From assembly GCA_964030475.1 (NCBI GenBank), contig CAXIPT010000009.1:4285874-4349873 (forward strand): a stretch of DNA of 64,000 bases, written 5' to 3'. Shown here piece by piece: positions 30,301 through 43,000 of the stretch. The notes beneath the pieces were generated by a model, which was not told the DNA's origin, did no database searches, and worked only from the letters and a program-made list of their open reading frames with translations. The position numbers and the translations under genes were made by a program. The DNA comes from Tethya wilhelma (lineage: Eukaryota; Porifera; Demospongiae; Tethyida; Tethyidae). Within the stretch, counting starts at the first letter, position 1. Each line of letters starts with the position of its first letter.

Positions 30301-33300
30301 AAATCTGAGTCTCATAAACCCTCTTGTCAGTGCAACTAGAGTAAGGAAGTGTTCACTACTTACTTTGTAAGATGCTTTACTGGAAAGTAGAACGGCTCAG
30401 AACAGTAAAGACCTTTACAGTCATGTAATTTGGCATCTTGAAATGCAGGAGTTACATCAGCAATCGGTTTAATACCCAAGTAATCAAAGGCGTTAATCAT
30501 GACTTGCGAATCTGCATAGGTCATTTCCCCATCAATTCCAAAGAAATTTCGCTCAGTATGCTGCAAGAAAATATCAATTTCTAATGTAAACAACACTTAT
30601 TTCCACTGCTAAAATGCAGGATTGAGAAGGGAAAATGATGCATGGATGAAAATCCCTAGCAATAAGCACATGCTGTTCTCGAAACAATACCGTATGTACT
30701 GACCTGCAGGTAGAATCTTTTTGGTCTTGGATAGCTAAGGTCACTCACAGAATATGGTGGGACATATCCAGTAGCAAACACTACCTGTCCTATTGAAAAT
30801 ACCAGTAGTAGTAGAATTCCAACTGTTCTCTTAAGTTCATCACTGGTAGCATAGACTAACACACATATCTAATACAAGTAGTGAAATACTGTCATGTAGT
30901 GCACTCATATCATTCAATAGAGGGAATATGATATTATAATTTTATTACGTAAACTCTACTCGTAATTAGATAGCTACATAGCTAAAACTTTGCTCCAAAT
31001 AGTAAATAGTAAGAGAGAAAGTTTATGCATAGCATAATATACCCAAATCAAACTTAGTAAATTCCACATACTATAACACTAGTCAAATCTTTAATTGTCA
31101 TCTCAAACCTTAATTATTGTGACCGCAATACAAAAAGTCTACTTCTGGGCTTAGGTGAATACAATTTATGATTTCTAGTACATGATTATTTTACAGAATA
31201 TCTTCTTACCAAGTGACGGAGACTGTACCACACCATACATGCTGTGATGATAGCCACAGGCAGATCAGGAGGAAGAACACCACCAGAACGGCCCATCAGG
31301 GGAACAAACATTTCAATTAGACCATTAATGAGTTGCACCCCTAACATCAGTGGCAATCCACAACTGAAAGCCATCGAAACAACATAAGCTACACCATACA
31401 TTGATTTGTCACTGCTTTTTCTCAGTTCATTCCCAATCATAAAGTCAAGTAGAATGCTACGAAACACCAGGGGAAATAAGACATCAACGAAAAAAAGAAA
31501 TGCAGAGCAGACACGGAGGCTTGTCAACAGAAGAAGAACAATAACAAATAGCAGCTGAGAGGAATAGAAAGAGCTTCTTTCCAAGGATACTTTTGATACA
31601 GCCCCACCATTCTGTAGTATGAAGTCATGTCACACAAAAAGCCAGCAGCAGTATACAAGATACTGTGAACCTACCTTAGTGATCCAATAATAGTGTAGTC
31701 CAACCACAGCCAAGAAACTTGGAATCACATACATTACCAATATGACAATAGGATAGGCATACCACAACATTGAATGGCCGAGACTCATTTGAAACAAGGC
31801 AACAGTCACAACAGCAATGATTGATGCAAGAAGTGAGACTAAGGACACACCAAGTGTCTTCAAAACAAGACTGAGGCTTGGAATGTCTGTAAGAAAATCA
31901 ATGAAGCTAGACTCAACACATTGATTAAAACAATATACAGTCTCCTATTGAGGTGGACATTATGGTTTCACTACATGGTGTAAACTACTATGCACATAAC
32001 TTCCATGCAACAGCACCTTTTTAAAATCACCAAACAGTTTTATACGCACACACGCACATATAAACAATGCAGCTATTCTTGAATAACAAACAAGCCTGCC
32101 AGTACTACGGACAAATTAACAACTAGGGATGCTCTCTATTACAACATAAAACAAAATTGCTTTCCAAGGATTTTATAAGGCTACATGAGACATATCAAGA
32201 AGCCAAAACTACAAGATTCAACCCAATAGCTTGTACATGCACACTAGTCCACATACATGTACAATAATACACCTTTTCTCTTCTTCCCAGAGTAAAAAGA
32301 TGAGGTTCCAACATGAACAGTTATCAACACACCAACAGCTGCAGCTATATTCAACACAATGGCTATTTTCTCCTCAAAGACAACTGTCATCTGACCCATG
32401 ACATCAAAGAATATAACCTTGCCATACTTGTCTTCTTCATCAGGATGGCTAAGAACGGAGGAGTTTGATACCTCTCTAAGAAGTGCAAGAACATTGTCCC
32501 CAGCCCTCTGGATAGAGCCATCTGGAATAGCTGATGGGACATCATACCTGTAACCAAAGAATGATAAGAATTATTTCAAAAGTGAGGCAGTTCAGTCTAA
32601 TGTGCAACGATAGCATTGCAATGTCATGCTTCCTAATCACTAAGTGTTTTTCCCATTGTTCAGTGTTTAAATGTTTTTGGTCTCTCTGTATTCTAAGTTT
32701 AAACATCTGAACAAAGGGAAAAACACTTAGTGTTTAGGAAGCATGGCATTTGTGACTATTTTCACTTTCTCATTCTGATCTCCGGTCTATGCTCTGCTGT
32801 ATGCATAGGCATGATCATCACACAATGTAAGTACATGTACGATAGTCTTTAACATACTGTGACCTACACCATTTTGTTCAGGTATACATGTAATATAATT
32901 ATGCATCTTGCAAGATGCTCAACTTCAAGATTAACATCACTCAAGACTCAGACTTTGTCAATGAGCATCAATAGAATCTGGGTTCAGTTCTAAAGGAGAA
33001 TCTAGGCTAGTTGATTCAAGAGAATTCCAAAGTGCAAGGATAGCATTAACGCTCTTTGCAACCCTCACACATAATATTATACTACAGCAAGACCCATACA
33101 TTCTCTTAGTACATACTGTATAGCTCCAAACTTTTGCTTCACAAAGTTAGTGAAAAGCCTGGCTGCCATTTAAAACTAATAGTGTGAATCATGATCTCTA
33201 AATCACATACAGCTTTATAAATTTTCATGATATATTATATATACGACGCAATGATGCCCCACCAGAAATATTGTGCCATAAAAATTTGGAGCTATTTTAT

Positions 33301-34469
33301 TTTGGATTCTGCAAGCATTATTACAGGAACTATTGACTAGGTTACATTATAGTATACAGGCAAGTCCTCAAACCACCATGTACTACAGTGTAGGATAATG
33401 TACATAAAAGGATTATGGTGTATAATTATACAACACACATAATATGAATAAAATCACATTAGACAACTTACTCTGTGTGATAAACATATCCATTGACAAA
33501 GTATGCCGTATCAATCCCTGGTATGTGTCCAAAGTCTCTAAACACTCGGAAATCTGTGTCTGAAGGAATCACGCCTGACTGGAATATCTCCTGAGCAACA
33601 ATAGATGCATGAGGATGCGGTACAGACTTGGCATAGAGTCTTGCAAGCCATGGATGATCAGGTCCAGTTTGAAACACAATTTCTCGGCCACCAGCTCCTG
33701 CAGCTTCTAAGTTTAAGAAAGCTCTTATATCCTTTGCCCAGGGATGCTGAGTAATGAACCCATGAGATGCTTGTAAAACAGTCTCTTCCGCACCATTGAA
33801 AAGAAATACGAGTGCATGCTTAGAGAGTAATGGATCAGGATTACTGGAAAGGCATCGCAGGACTTCAAGCATTGTAGAGCAGCTTACTGCATCATCGCTA
33901 GCAGCAATTGAACCTAAAGCTGAATCGTAGTGAGCATTGACCAGAAAGGCATGTTCAGGAGTAGTGCCTTTCGTGTATAACTTGGCAACAACATTTGAGA
34001 TGTTGTGATATATATGTGTCATCCCACCAAGAAAATTCAGATAATAACTTCCAGAAACCAATTGATCTGAAATTTCAATTGTTATTTTTTCACTTGCATC
34101 TGAACGAATAGTGTCTAATTTTTGAAGTAGTAACTGTTTTGCTTGCACTTCATTGGCCTCACTTCCTACATGTCGTATTCCCAGGTTTGTAATGTCAGTA
34201 AGATGCTTTCGGGCCTTGGCAACAGCAAATTGGTTTGGATTATCATTATCAACAGTATCAGGTAACTTCCAATAGAAATAGATGGAAATTGAACACAATA
34301 GTGCAATCAGCAAAACAAAGAGTCCTACTAGATACCAAGAAATCGATTCACTTCCAGTTTTTACCTCCCTCTCTCGTTTTAACTTTCCGAAGTTAACCTC
34401 AGATCCGTCGTCTTTTTTGCTCTGGTAAGATGAAAGAGCTGCTCTTTGCCTCACAATGGGACGGTCCAT
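27351..34469 (-). CDS. ERMP1: Endoplasmic reticulum metallopeptidase 1, M28 family
   Basis: About ten exons. Exon 1 (33472-34469) encodes a cytosolic N-terminus, one membrane segment (residues about 44-67) and the zinc peptidase domain. Its likely metal and catalytic residues are His180 and Asp182 (NAHYDSA), Asp192 (SDDA), Glu228/229 (NGAEE), Glu255 (LNLEAAG) and His331 (YVYHTE), as in family M28 aminopeptidases. Later exons give a multi-pass membrane part (for example LVSLLASIIAVVTVALF and ILLLLVFSIGQVVF) and a luminal C-terminal domain. That domain includes WYIPAPKLQSL and ends in DIAVAAHYLDPPKS and WTSMYSSWKF at 27351. The join of the exon near 28258-28340 to the last exon is unclear by eye. 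In mammals ERMP1 is an ER membrane protease. Active-site residues look intact. Confidence 0.92.
27615..27840. mobile_element. MITE family 3, copy 2
   Basis: Same ends as 25625-25834 with some mismatches at the right end. It lies in the last ERMP1 intron. A short cgttcccagact hairpin follows directly at 27847-27925. Confidence 0.75.
28776..28955. mobile_element. MITE family 2, incomplete copy
   Basis: Matches 3209-3411 along most of its length (ttccatttggtttgag and following) but has lost the right terminal repeat. It lies in an ERMP1 intron. Confidence 0.65.
32625..32745. mobile_element. Hairpin MITE in an ERMP1 intron
   Basis: catgcttcctaatcactaag on the left pairs with the inverted right arm ending ttaggaagcatg. 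The arms are about 50 bp each, leaving a loop of about 20 bp. Confidence 0.75.
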
Positions 34470-34526
34470 ACTTCCAGCCCTAGTTCTCGGTTCTTACCGT
34501 TAACCTTTGACCCGTTGACCTAATCA

Positions 34527-34612
34527 CTACGGGGCGCTAATTTTTATCTGACGCACCCTTTCGGGACTTAGAAATTTTTTTTGCATGGTAATTCCCAGGA
34601 AAAGGTCGTCAC
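34527..34612. mobile_element. Half copy of MITE family 1 at the ERMP1 5' end
   Basis: Matches the right half of 169-327 from ctacggggcgc to aaaaggtcgtcac. It begins only 58 bp upstream of the ERMP1 start codon, so it lies in the promoter or 5' UTR. Confidence 0.75.
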
Positions 34613-34998
34613 TATAAAATAGGTTTAGAGCTAGAACTTGAACTGACTGTTCTAGTGTACTATTCATCTGCAGAATCAGTCTGATAATAATACATATAGT
34701 AATAAAGAGATAGACAACTACAGATCCTGCTCAAGGCTCATGCAGTGCATCCTAGCTACACTAGCTAGCTATAGTAGCTAGTGCACGTCGACTAGTAAGT
34801 GCAGTTTGACAGAGTAGTGGTAGCTAGCTAGCCGCTAGTGTATAGTGCAGTTTGCCAAAGTTCTCTAAGTTGAAATCCTTGCATTTGCTTTCAAAGGCAG
34901 TCTCTGGCAGACTGTGTTAGCTATGATAGGGTAATTCCATAAATGATCAGCATGAAAAATGACAACCCCCCTCAGATTTCTTTCAAACTTGGTACACA
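34613..34998. other. Intergenic, no gene seen
   Basis: Contains runs of ctagctagc-type sequence and no exon-like frame. It should include upstream control DNA of ERMP1. Confidence 0.5.
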
Positions 34999-36930
34999 AT
35001 CAATCAATCAATCAATCACTTTTTATTGACACCTGCTAAATAACTAGGTAGCCAGCCCATGTGAGCTTATGAGACATAAAGAAATAATGTACCTAGCTAG
35101 GTTAAAAAAAAACAACAAAAACTAAATAAATAAAAATAAAAATAAAGAAAGAGAATTAAAAATGAGAGGACAAAGATGACTATTTAATGGTGACTAAAAC
35201 CAATGATCCAACTTGAGCAGTAGGACTTCTCCTTTTTTTTTTTTGTTGAAGATTTAAGAGAGAGAGAGTGTTCTTCTGAGGGGAGAATGCGTTTATGAAT
35301 GAATGAAGGGCTGTTTGAGGAGAACATCGTGATACCAAAGAGGATCCAGATATTTAGTAGAAGAAAGAAAGACTGAAGTGATAGAGACCATGTAAGGAAG
35401 ATGAAGAGATGGACATATTAGACACCACACAACTGTTGTCAGTAGATATGCCTGTTTTTTTTGTTTTTTTTGTTTTTTTTTGTAGAGGCAGAGTTGCAAA
35501 CAAATTATATAGAAGGTAAATGTCAGAGATGGCTGAGCACATTACTGTACATGAGAGGGCATTAGTATAACGTTCCAAAGACTATTGAATATATAAGAGA
35601 GATAGAAAGATTGAAGTGACGAATACCACTTAAGAGCAATGGGAGATGAACATGAAAGACACCACAAGTGTAATCAGAAGATGCACAGATTGATTTGTTG
35701 TGTTTAGGGGAGAGTTGTTAGCAATTGAATTGACAAGATAGCTGATCATAGTTCCAGATTACAGATTAAGAGTTTTGGTGAATGACGGAGAAGTTGTTTT
35801 GTTTTTTTTGTTTTTTTTTTTTGGGAGAAGAGCCTACCTAATGCTCGTGTGACATTGTTGCATAGCTTATGACTGACAATACAAAAGATTGTTACCTAAT
35901 AAAGTTTGTAAGACCAAGTTTCCAAGCAGATTCAAAATCTTGAAGATAAATACAATATTCTCACAAAATATAACATTGTGAAAATAAATATCCAGCTCTG
36001 CATCTTTGCATTAAGGTCTTACAAAGAGCACATCATCCTGTCCCACCCCTGCGGGTCACATGACATTCACACTTGAAAATATTTTCTATCATTGGTCAAA
36101 CAATCAATAGATGTAAGGTTTTGGTGAATATAATAAATTCCTGAAGAGATATCCAAACTACATTATATTAGACTATTTTAAAAGTTGAGGCAGCCTTAAG
36201 TAGCTCCACTTGTAAGGGGAGACAACCTGTGCTCTCAATCCTGTAATTACTCTCCTTACTGCCACTGGCTAACATAAGGCTCAGTTTTGGGAGTAAATTT
36301 AATTTTCCTGTAGATAGCGAGCTTACCGCCACTCTCAGACCCCCGAGTCCCAGACTCCTGAACCTCTTGCCTCCAGTCCCTCAGTGTCTGAGATGCTAGG
36401 GCATCCCAGATCGTATCTTTGAACACATTAGCATTGTCTACTTGCACATCCTTACAATCTAACTCTTCCAATAATTTCTTACATCTAACACTCCAGGTCT
36501 TTTTTCCAGACTCTCCTAGGTTCTTATCCCAGTTTGGGATAATCTTAGGAATTCTTAGGTTGGGCATACTGTAGATTTTGTACCAGTATTTGAGTAAAAC
36601 AAATTGAAGCTCCATGCGAATTGGGACCCACCCCAAGTCTACTATGAGTGCTGTAATAGGAGCCGTTTTCCCTAGACCAAAAAAAGAATCTTAGGGCCCT
36701 ATTTTGTATTTTGAGAGCATGTTGTGAGGGATTGAAAGCCCAGATGTGAGCACAGTAGCTGAAGATAGGTAAGATACAAGTTTTATAAAGTTTGGTGAAT
36801 ACATTAAAGGGGATACCCCCTAGGGATTTACTCTTGGCTATTATCACTCCTAGGGCAGCATTTGCTTTGATAAATACTCGGTGGATGGCACATGTAAGAA
36901 GTATCCATCTATGAATATCATTATATAATT
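34999..36930 (-). mobile_element. 5'-truncated LINE retrotransposon
   Basis: Minus-strand non-LTR element. The 3' tail is an (ATTG)n repeat, seen as caatcaatcaatcaatca at about 35003-35025. The coding part (36250-36930) is only the C-terminal portion of a reverse-transcriptase protein. It has ANAALGVIIAKSKSLGG, IPFNVFTKLYKTCILPIFSY, then LGWVPIRMELQFVLLKYWYK and WRQEVQESGTRGSES. One indel in a T run near 36680 shifts the frame. The polymerase catalytic motif is absent because the 5' part is missing. About 1.2 kb of A/T-rich 3' UTR follows the coding end. Confidence 0.8.
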
Positions 36931-36993
36931 TATTTTAAATATACAGTTATACTGTAACTATGCATGTATACATCTTCATATATTAGGCTGTCC

Positions 36994-38117
36994 CTCTTGT
37001 GTTCTTTGTATCTTGTGTATCTACTGTATACTTCTATACCTTGTATACAGCACCTCTATCGTATTCCCTGCGTCTCTTGCGTTCTCTGTATCTTGTGTAT
37101 CTACTGTATACTTCTATATCTTGTATATATATATATATACAGCACCTCTATCGTATTCCCTGCGTCTCTTGCATTCTCTGTATCTTGTGTATCTACTGTA
37201 TACTTCTATACAGCACCTCTATGCGTCTCTTGCGTTCTCTGTATCTTGTGTATCTACTGTATACTTCTATATCTTGTATACAGCACCTATATCGTATTCC
37301 CTGCGTCTCTTGCGTTCTCTGTATCTTGTGTATCTACTGTATACTTCTATATCTTGTATACAGCACCTATATCGTATTCCCTGCGTCTCTTGCGTCCTCT
37401 GTATCTTGTGTATCTACTGTATACTTCTATATCTTGTATACAGCACCTCTATCGTATTCCCTGCGTCTTTTGCATTCTCTGTATCTTGTGTATCTACTGT
37501 ATACTTCTATATCTTGTATACAGCACCTCTATCCTATACCCTGCGTCTCTTGCGTTCCGTATCTTGTGTATCTACTGTATACTTCTATATCTTGTATACA
37601 GCACCTCTATCCTATACCCTGCGTCTCTTGCGTTCCGTATCTTGTGTATCTACTGTACACTTCTACATCTTGTATACAGCACCTCTATCCTATACCTTGC
37701 GTCTCTTGCGTTCTCTGTATCTTGTGTATCTACTGTATACTTCTATATCTTGTATACAGCACCTATATCGTATTCCCTGCGTCTCTTGCGTTCTCTGTAT
37801 CTTGTGTATCTTCTATATCTTGTATACAGCACCTATATTGTATTCCCTGCGTCTCTTGCGTTCTCTGTATCTTGTGTATCTACTGTATACTTCTATATCT
37901 TGTATACAGCACCTCTATCCTATACCCTGCGTCTCTTGCGTTCCTGCATGTATCTTGTGTATCTACTGTATACTTCTATATCTTGTATACAGCACCTCTA
38001 TCGTATTCCCTGCGTCTCTTGCGTTCTCTGTATCTTGTGTATCTACTGTATACTTCTATATCTTGTATACAGCACCTCTATCCTATTCCCTGCATGCGTC
38101 TCTTGTGTTCTCTGTTC
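36994..38117 (+). repeat. 80-bp satellite array, left arm
   Basis: About 13-14 units of an 80-bp repeat containing cttgtgtatctactgtatac and cagcacctctatcgtattcc, with small indels in a few units. No unit has a stop codon in the forward frames, and 80 is not a multiple of three. All three forward frames therefore stay open for more than 1.1 kb and encode the same cycling peptide. That is a property of the repeat, not evidence of a protein. Confidence 0.9.
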
Positions 38118-38710
38118 TCTTGAACTTGATACTCAAGTGCACAATGATTTACTTCATATTGCATGGAATTGACCTACTGCCACAGAACCTACTTAATACA
38201 CACCAGCTCATATACAATATTGCATTGAGCTATTGTTCGGGAATTATTTTCTCAATATTTCCAAGAAAAATCGAAGGTATACACACTTTTTTAAAAAAAA
38301 TTTTGGTACAGATAGAGCTATTTAAGGGATCTGAATGATTTTTGTTGGTAAAATGTCATGAACATAATTTCGGAACTCTTCATTCAAACTGATGCCCTAG
38401 CTACACAACACCATAATTGCTGTGATCATTTATATAATACTAAAACTACACATTTGTTGCTAATTATGCATAGTATGTCAAATTTATTATAATTAATTAT
38501 TACTGAAAATTGTACAATGTCATGCACTTCACAGCTAGTGCCATAGTCTTAGATAATCTATACTTGTATAATTCTTAATTCACAATACACATCTTATCAT
38601 TCAAATCAATGAAGAAACCTGCCTGTTTATACGTAGCTGTACCTGTAACACCAGAGTCACAGATAACAAGCCCGATATAGGAGTACTGCATGTACAAGTC
38701 TTGGATATAT
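38118..38710. other. Spacer between the opposed arrays, no gene seen
   Basis: AT-rich sequence that is not self-complementary over its length. It would be the loop if the arms paired. Confidence 0.6.
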
Positions 38711-39382
38711 AAACACAAGATACAAAGAACACACAGGGTATACGATATAGGTGCTGTATATAAATACAAGATATAAAAGTATACAGTAGATACACAAGAT
38801 ATAGAGAACACAAGAGACGCAGGGAATACGGTAGAGGTGCTGTATACAAGATATATAGAAGTATACAGTAGATACACAAGATACAGAGAACGCAAGAGAC
38901 GCCGGGAATACAATATAGGTGCTGTATACAAGATATAGAAGTATACAGTAGATACACAAGATACAGAGAACGCAAGAGACGCAGGGAATACGATAGAGGT
39001 GCTGTATACAAGATATAGAAGTATACAGTAGATACACAAGATACAGAGAACGCAAGAGACGCAGGGAATACGATAGAGGTGCTGTATACAAGATATAAAA
39101 GTATACAGTAGATACACAAGATACAGAGAACGCAAGATACGCAGGGAATACGATAGAGGTGCTGTATACAAGATATAGAAGTATACAGTAGATACACAAG
39201 ATACAGAGAACGCAAGAGACGCAGGGAATACGATAGAGGTGCTGTATACAAGATATAGAAGTATACAGTAGATACACAAGATACAGAGAACGCAAGAGAC
39301 GCAGGGAATACGATAGAGGTGCTGTATATAAGGTATAGAAGTATACAGTAGATACACAAGATACAAAGAACACAAGAGGGAC
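38711..39382 (-). repeat. 80-bp satellite array, right arm
   Basis: About 8 units of the same 80-bp repeat in reverse orientation, with closely similar units near 38940-39320. It ends in agaacacaagagggacagcc, the exact inverse of the start of the left array. Confidence 0.9.
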
Positions 39383-39388
39383 AGCCTA

Positions 39389-40086
39389 CTCAGGTGAATT
39401 AAGGACTGGGTCCATGCAGTTTACCTTAATTAGGTACACATTATTCGAAAGTTATATAACTTTAATAATATATAAGATAAAACAATAGAAATTGAAATAT
39501 AGATAGAATTTATTAATTTGAGTAAGTAGATATAATTAATTTTGTCACATGACCTGTTGTTTTTGCATACTGTTTAGCTTCTCATGAATAATTAATTAGG
39601 TGGATGGTTTCTACTGTTGCTATGGCAACCAAATTTCGTCACTGAAATCGTCTCATGATGGGCTACCGTGAACTGCCCGGTTTTTGTGCAAACACTGCAG
39701 CTGCATAAAAGTACGACTCATTTTCTAAATAAAGCACACCAGCCGAAGACACTTTATTGGCTCTATCTCGACCACGATAAACATTATAACCAAAAACCAG
39801 GCAGATCAGGATACCCCACAGTTTGATGAATCTTGTGACAAAATTTGGTTGCCATGGCAACCTTAAAAACCGTCCGCATTATTAATTATTCATGAGAAAT
39901 TGAAAATTTCCAATTATTCATAGAGTATTAGTCACATGACCTGCATATTTTATAAGCATGTTTAGGGTAAGTGTGTTAATCTATACATGTGTTTTCACAG
40001 TTGTATGACCCATAGTTTGGAAGATATAACTATCTTGCATAATTTTACCACTTAATTAGCAGGACCCAGTCCTTAACTGTCCTGAG
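39389..40086. mobile_element. TA-flanked fold-back element inside the right arm
   Basis: Ends are inverted ctcaggtgaattaaggactg and ccagtccttaactgtcctgag, with TA on both sides. A comparison with the uninterrupted left arm shows an empty site there, which fixes the insertion point. Much of the interior also pairs (ggcaaccaaattt near 39627, inverted at about 39833). No transposase frame is present. Confidence 0.8.
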
Positions 40087-43000
40087 TAATATAGAAAGAT
40101 GTATACATGCATAGTTACAGTATAACTGTATATTTAGAATAAATTTTATAATGATGTTCATAGATGGATACTTCTTACATGTGCCATCCATATACTCTGC
40201 TAAGTGACTCATTTGTATCTAAAAACTCATTAATTTTATCCAATATCCTAAAGGTTCCTGTTAGGTACAGGCCGAATGCCGCAAAGGTCAAAGGTCAGTA
40301 TACAACACGTGGGTACCGGGTGCACATTTTTCGCGGGAAAAGTTAGTGCTTTGAAGAAACGGACTGCCATGGCCACAGAGACTCTTTCCCAGCAAACAGG
40401 TAATAATGTAAAGCAGAGAAATACTTGATCAGATCAATATCCAAATATTGTAGATCATACAATTGCAATAAAGGTTACAACAGTATTATTAATTTTATAT
40501 GATCAGACAAAGACATAATTCTTCTTGGACGATGCACTGCTTGTTTCAAGTCTAAGAAGAGCACTAGGTACTTTCGACTAAAGAAACAACACCAAGGTGA
40601 AAAGGCAGCTCCATGTCCATCTTATTTCCAGCTTGGAGTATCCGTTTCAGTGTGCAGATTGACCCACAAACACTGTGGCCAAGGGGTCACATGGAATACT
40701 ACTGTATTGTAAGAAAATGAGAAAGCAAAATATGCTGAAAACATCCCCAGTTATTGCTTTGATTTGAGTACAATATCCATCACTACCTATGAAACATCTA
40801 CTAAAGTTGACCCAACTTCTTGTCTTGCTCACCTGGGAACCCATGGCCAGTGTCCACAAGATTACGGTACAGGATTCTTTACTAAATATTCAATGGAATC
40901 ATGGCTTATAAGTTAAGGCATTCGAACTTCAGACAGGAACTAAGTACAAGGTATGCACTGGTACCAACACAAACAAGGAAGCAGACAAAGGAGCAAGGAA
41001 ATAAGCTAACTCCCTACACAATCACTTGGCGACAACATTATACTTGTCACAGAGGGGGAATACTGAGATTTAAAGCTGACAAAGAAAACACAAAGCCAAG
41101 GAATGCCCCGGGGTCTAGATTGACTCAGTGCAAAGCAACCTTAAATGTAAGGCTACTTAAGCTTGAAAGTGAAGAGGAAATACTAGCCGTCAATTTTCCG
41201 TTGGCTTCAGCTCATGATGATCACACACCCACCTCACTTGCAGACCTACATTCCCACAAGCCTTTACCAGAAATAGTTGCTCGAGTGGAATCACTAGTAT
41301 GTAACTCTCACCTTAGTCAAGTAAGTCTCATGTTGGCATTAAAGGAGTGGGTAAACCAGGAACTTATTCCTGAACACATTCGTCAAGGTCTTCTCTCAAA
41401 GAGACCAAGTGAGTATGATCGACGTTACTATCCTACAGTGGAAGATTTGAGAAACATGAAGAAACGAGTAATACACAAAATACGCAACAACATGTTTGAC
41501 CAGGATGCCTTGGAGAATTTTTTGAATCATGAACAAGAGCTAAACTCCGGATTTAACTACTTTCTCCGCAAATATCAATCAGAAACAGACACCAAAAGGA
41601 AAACAGAAGTGCTACAGTAAGTTTGAAAACAATGTAGTGATATATACAATTACTGTTACCAACTTATAAAATATCTGTTTTCCAAACAGCTACTCAAAAG
41701 GCACTATTAAAGGAGTATGGGAACACAATTACACTGATGGATGGTATATATCGTACTACAAAGTATGGCTTTCCATGTTTTTTTCTTACTGTGAAAACAT
41801 CATTAGGCCTTGGTAGAGTAGTTGCTACTATTATCCCCCAGTATGAAAATGAAGACCTCTTAGCAGAGGGATTGACGATTCTCAAAAAGTGGAATCTTCA
41901 CTGGTCTCCATCTTATACCATGACTGATAAGAGTAGTGTTGAACTTGGTGCAATAGGTCGAGTGCATCCTAATGCTATCAGACTACTTTGTGACTTTCAT
42001 AGAAGTCAGGCATGGGAACGCTGGGTGAATAAAAATGCAAATGACGTACAACCACAAGACCGGGAAATAGTTCTGAGCTACTTGAAAGACCTTGCCTATG
42101 CAGAATCAGGTAGGTGTAAACAGTATACAATGTTATGATTTCTATATTAAATTTTGTAGTAGTGGTTTACAACTAACACTTCCAATTACATGTATATAAC
42201 ATGTAAGCACTATAATACTAATTTACAGAGCATCACTTTGATAGCACTCTCAAAATTGTCAAAGCACAACCTTGGTATGACTCCAACACAAAACTAAAGA
42301 CCTACCTAGAAACAGAGTGGCTAAACTGCATCCCAGTAAGTGTTCATGTACATGCATAACAGACTGCATGTCTGTGTACATTTTGTATTATAATTATAGT
42401 GCACATTTTACTTTATATGTATCATAAGTTATATGGGCACACTCCCATCGCAAAGAGTTTCATGGACAAGTGGACACCAACAATATCACTGAGTCATTTA
42501 ACAATGTTCTACGTCAACGGTATTTACCACTTCGACATGACACAACCATTTTTGCATTGGTTCAAGTATTAGTAGAAATAGTCTTTCCTGAGCAAGAACA
42601 GCGATATGTTCAAGCCATGATCAAACAGACAAGTGCTTATCGCAAACCAAGATATGACATACCAACCTTCTTACAAGAGCGACCACACTCAGTACAGAGT
42701 CTGTGTTTGCTCAACATGGAAAGAGGAACCAAGATTCCAAAGAGCTACTTCACTGAATTAGAGTCCGAGGATGGAACATTTAACATTAGGAAATCACTAT
42801 CCAATCAACAAAATGATGATACTTGGCAAGTTAATATTCCTGGAGGAACATGTACATGCCCATCTTTTCTCTCATCCATGATTCCATGCAAGCATATGTT
42901 TGGGATATTCCATCATTTTCCACGGTGGACCTGGGGTAGTTTACCAAGATCACTTACTGACTCCTCCCACATGACACTAGATTCTTCCCTTACTAATTCG

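Larger units (their letters stand above)
36882..40190. repeat. Large composite inverted repeat with opposed 80-bp arrays
   Basis: The outer arms (about 36882-36993 and 40087-40190) are inverted copies containing cacatgtaagaagtatccatc. Inside each arm lies a tandem 80-bp array, plus orientation on the left and reverse complement on the right. The right arm is further interrupted by an inserted element at 39389-40086. The outermost part of the left arm reads as LINE-derived coding sequence (RWILLTCAIHRVF on the minus strand), so the inverted copy on the right carries a LINE piece too. This points to an inverted duplication that included the LINE edge. Confidence 0.75.

Noticed and set aside
36964..38338. 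Three overlapping long forward frames of 374-441 codons as genes
   Set aside because: They are the same 80-bp repeat read in three frames; no start context, codon bias or splice signals support a protein.
38575..39375. Three long minus-strand frames
   Set aside because: Mirror image of the same 80-bp repeat in the right array.
36994..39382. CRISPR-like array
   Set aside because: The 80-bp units are contiguous with no unique spacers, and the genome is eukaryotic.
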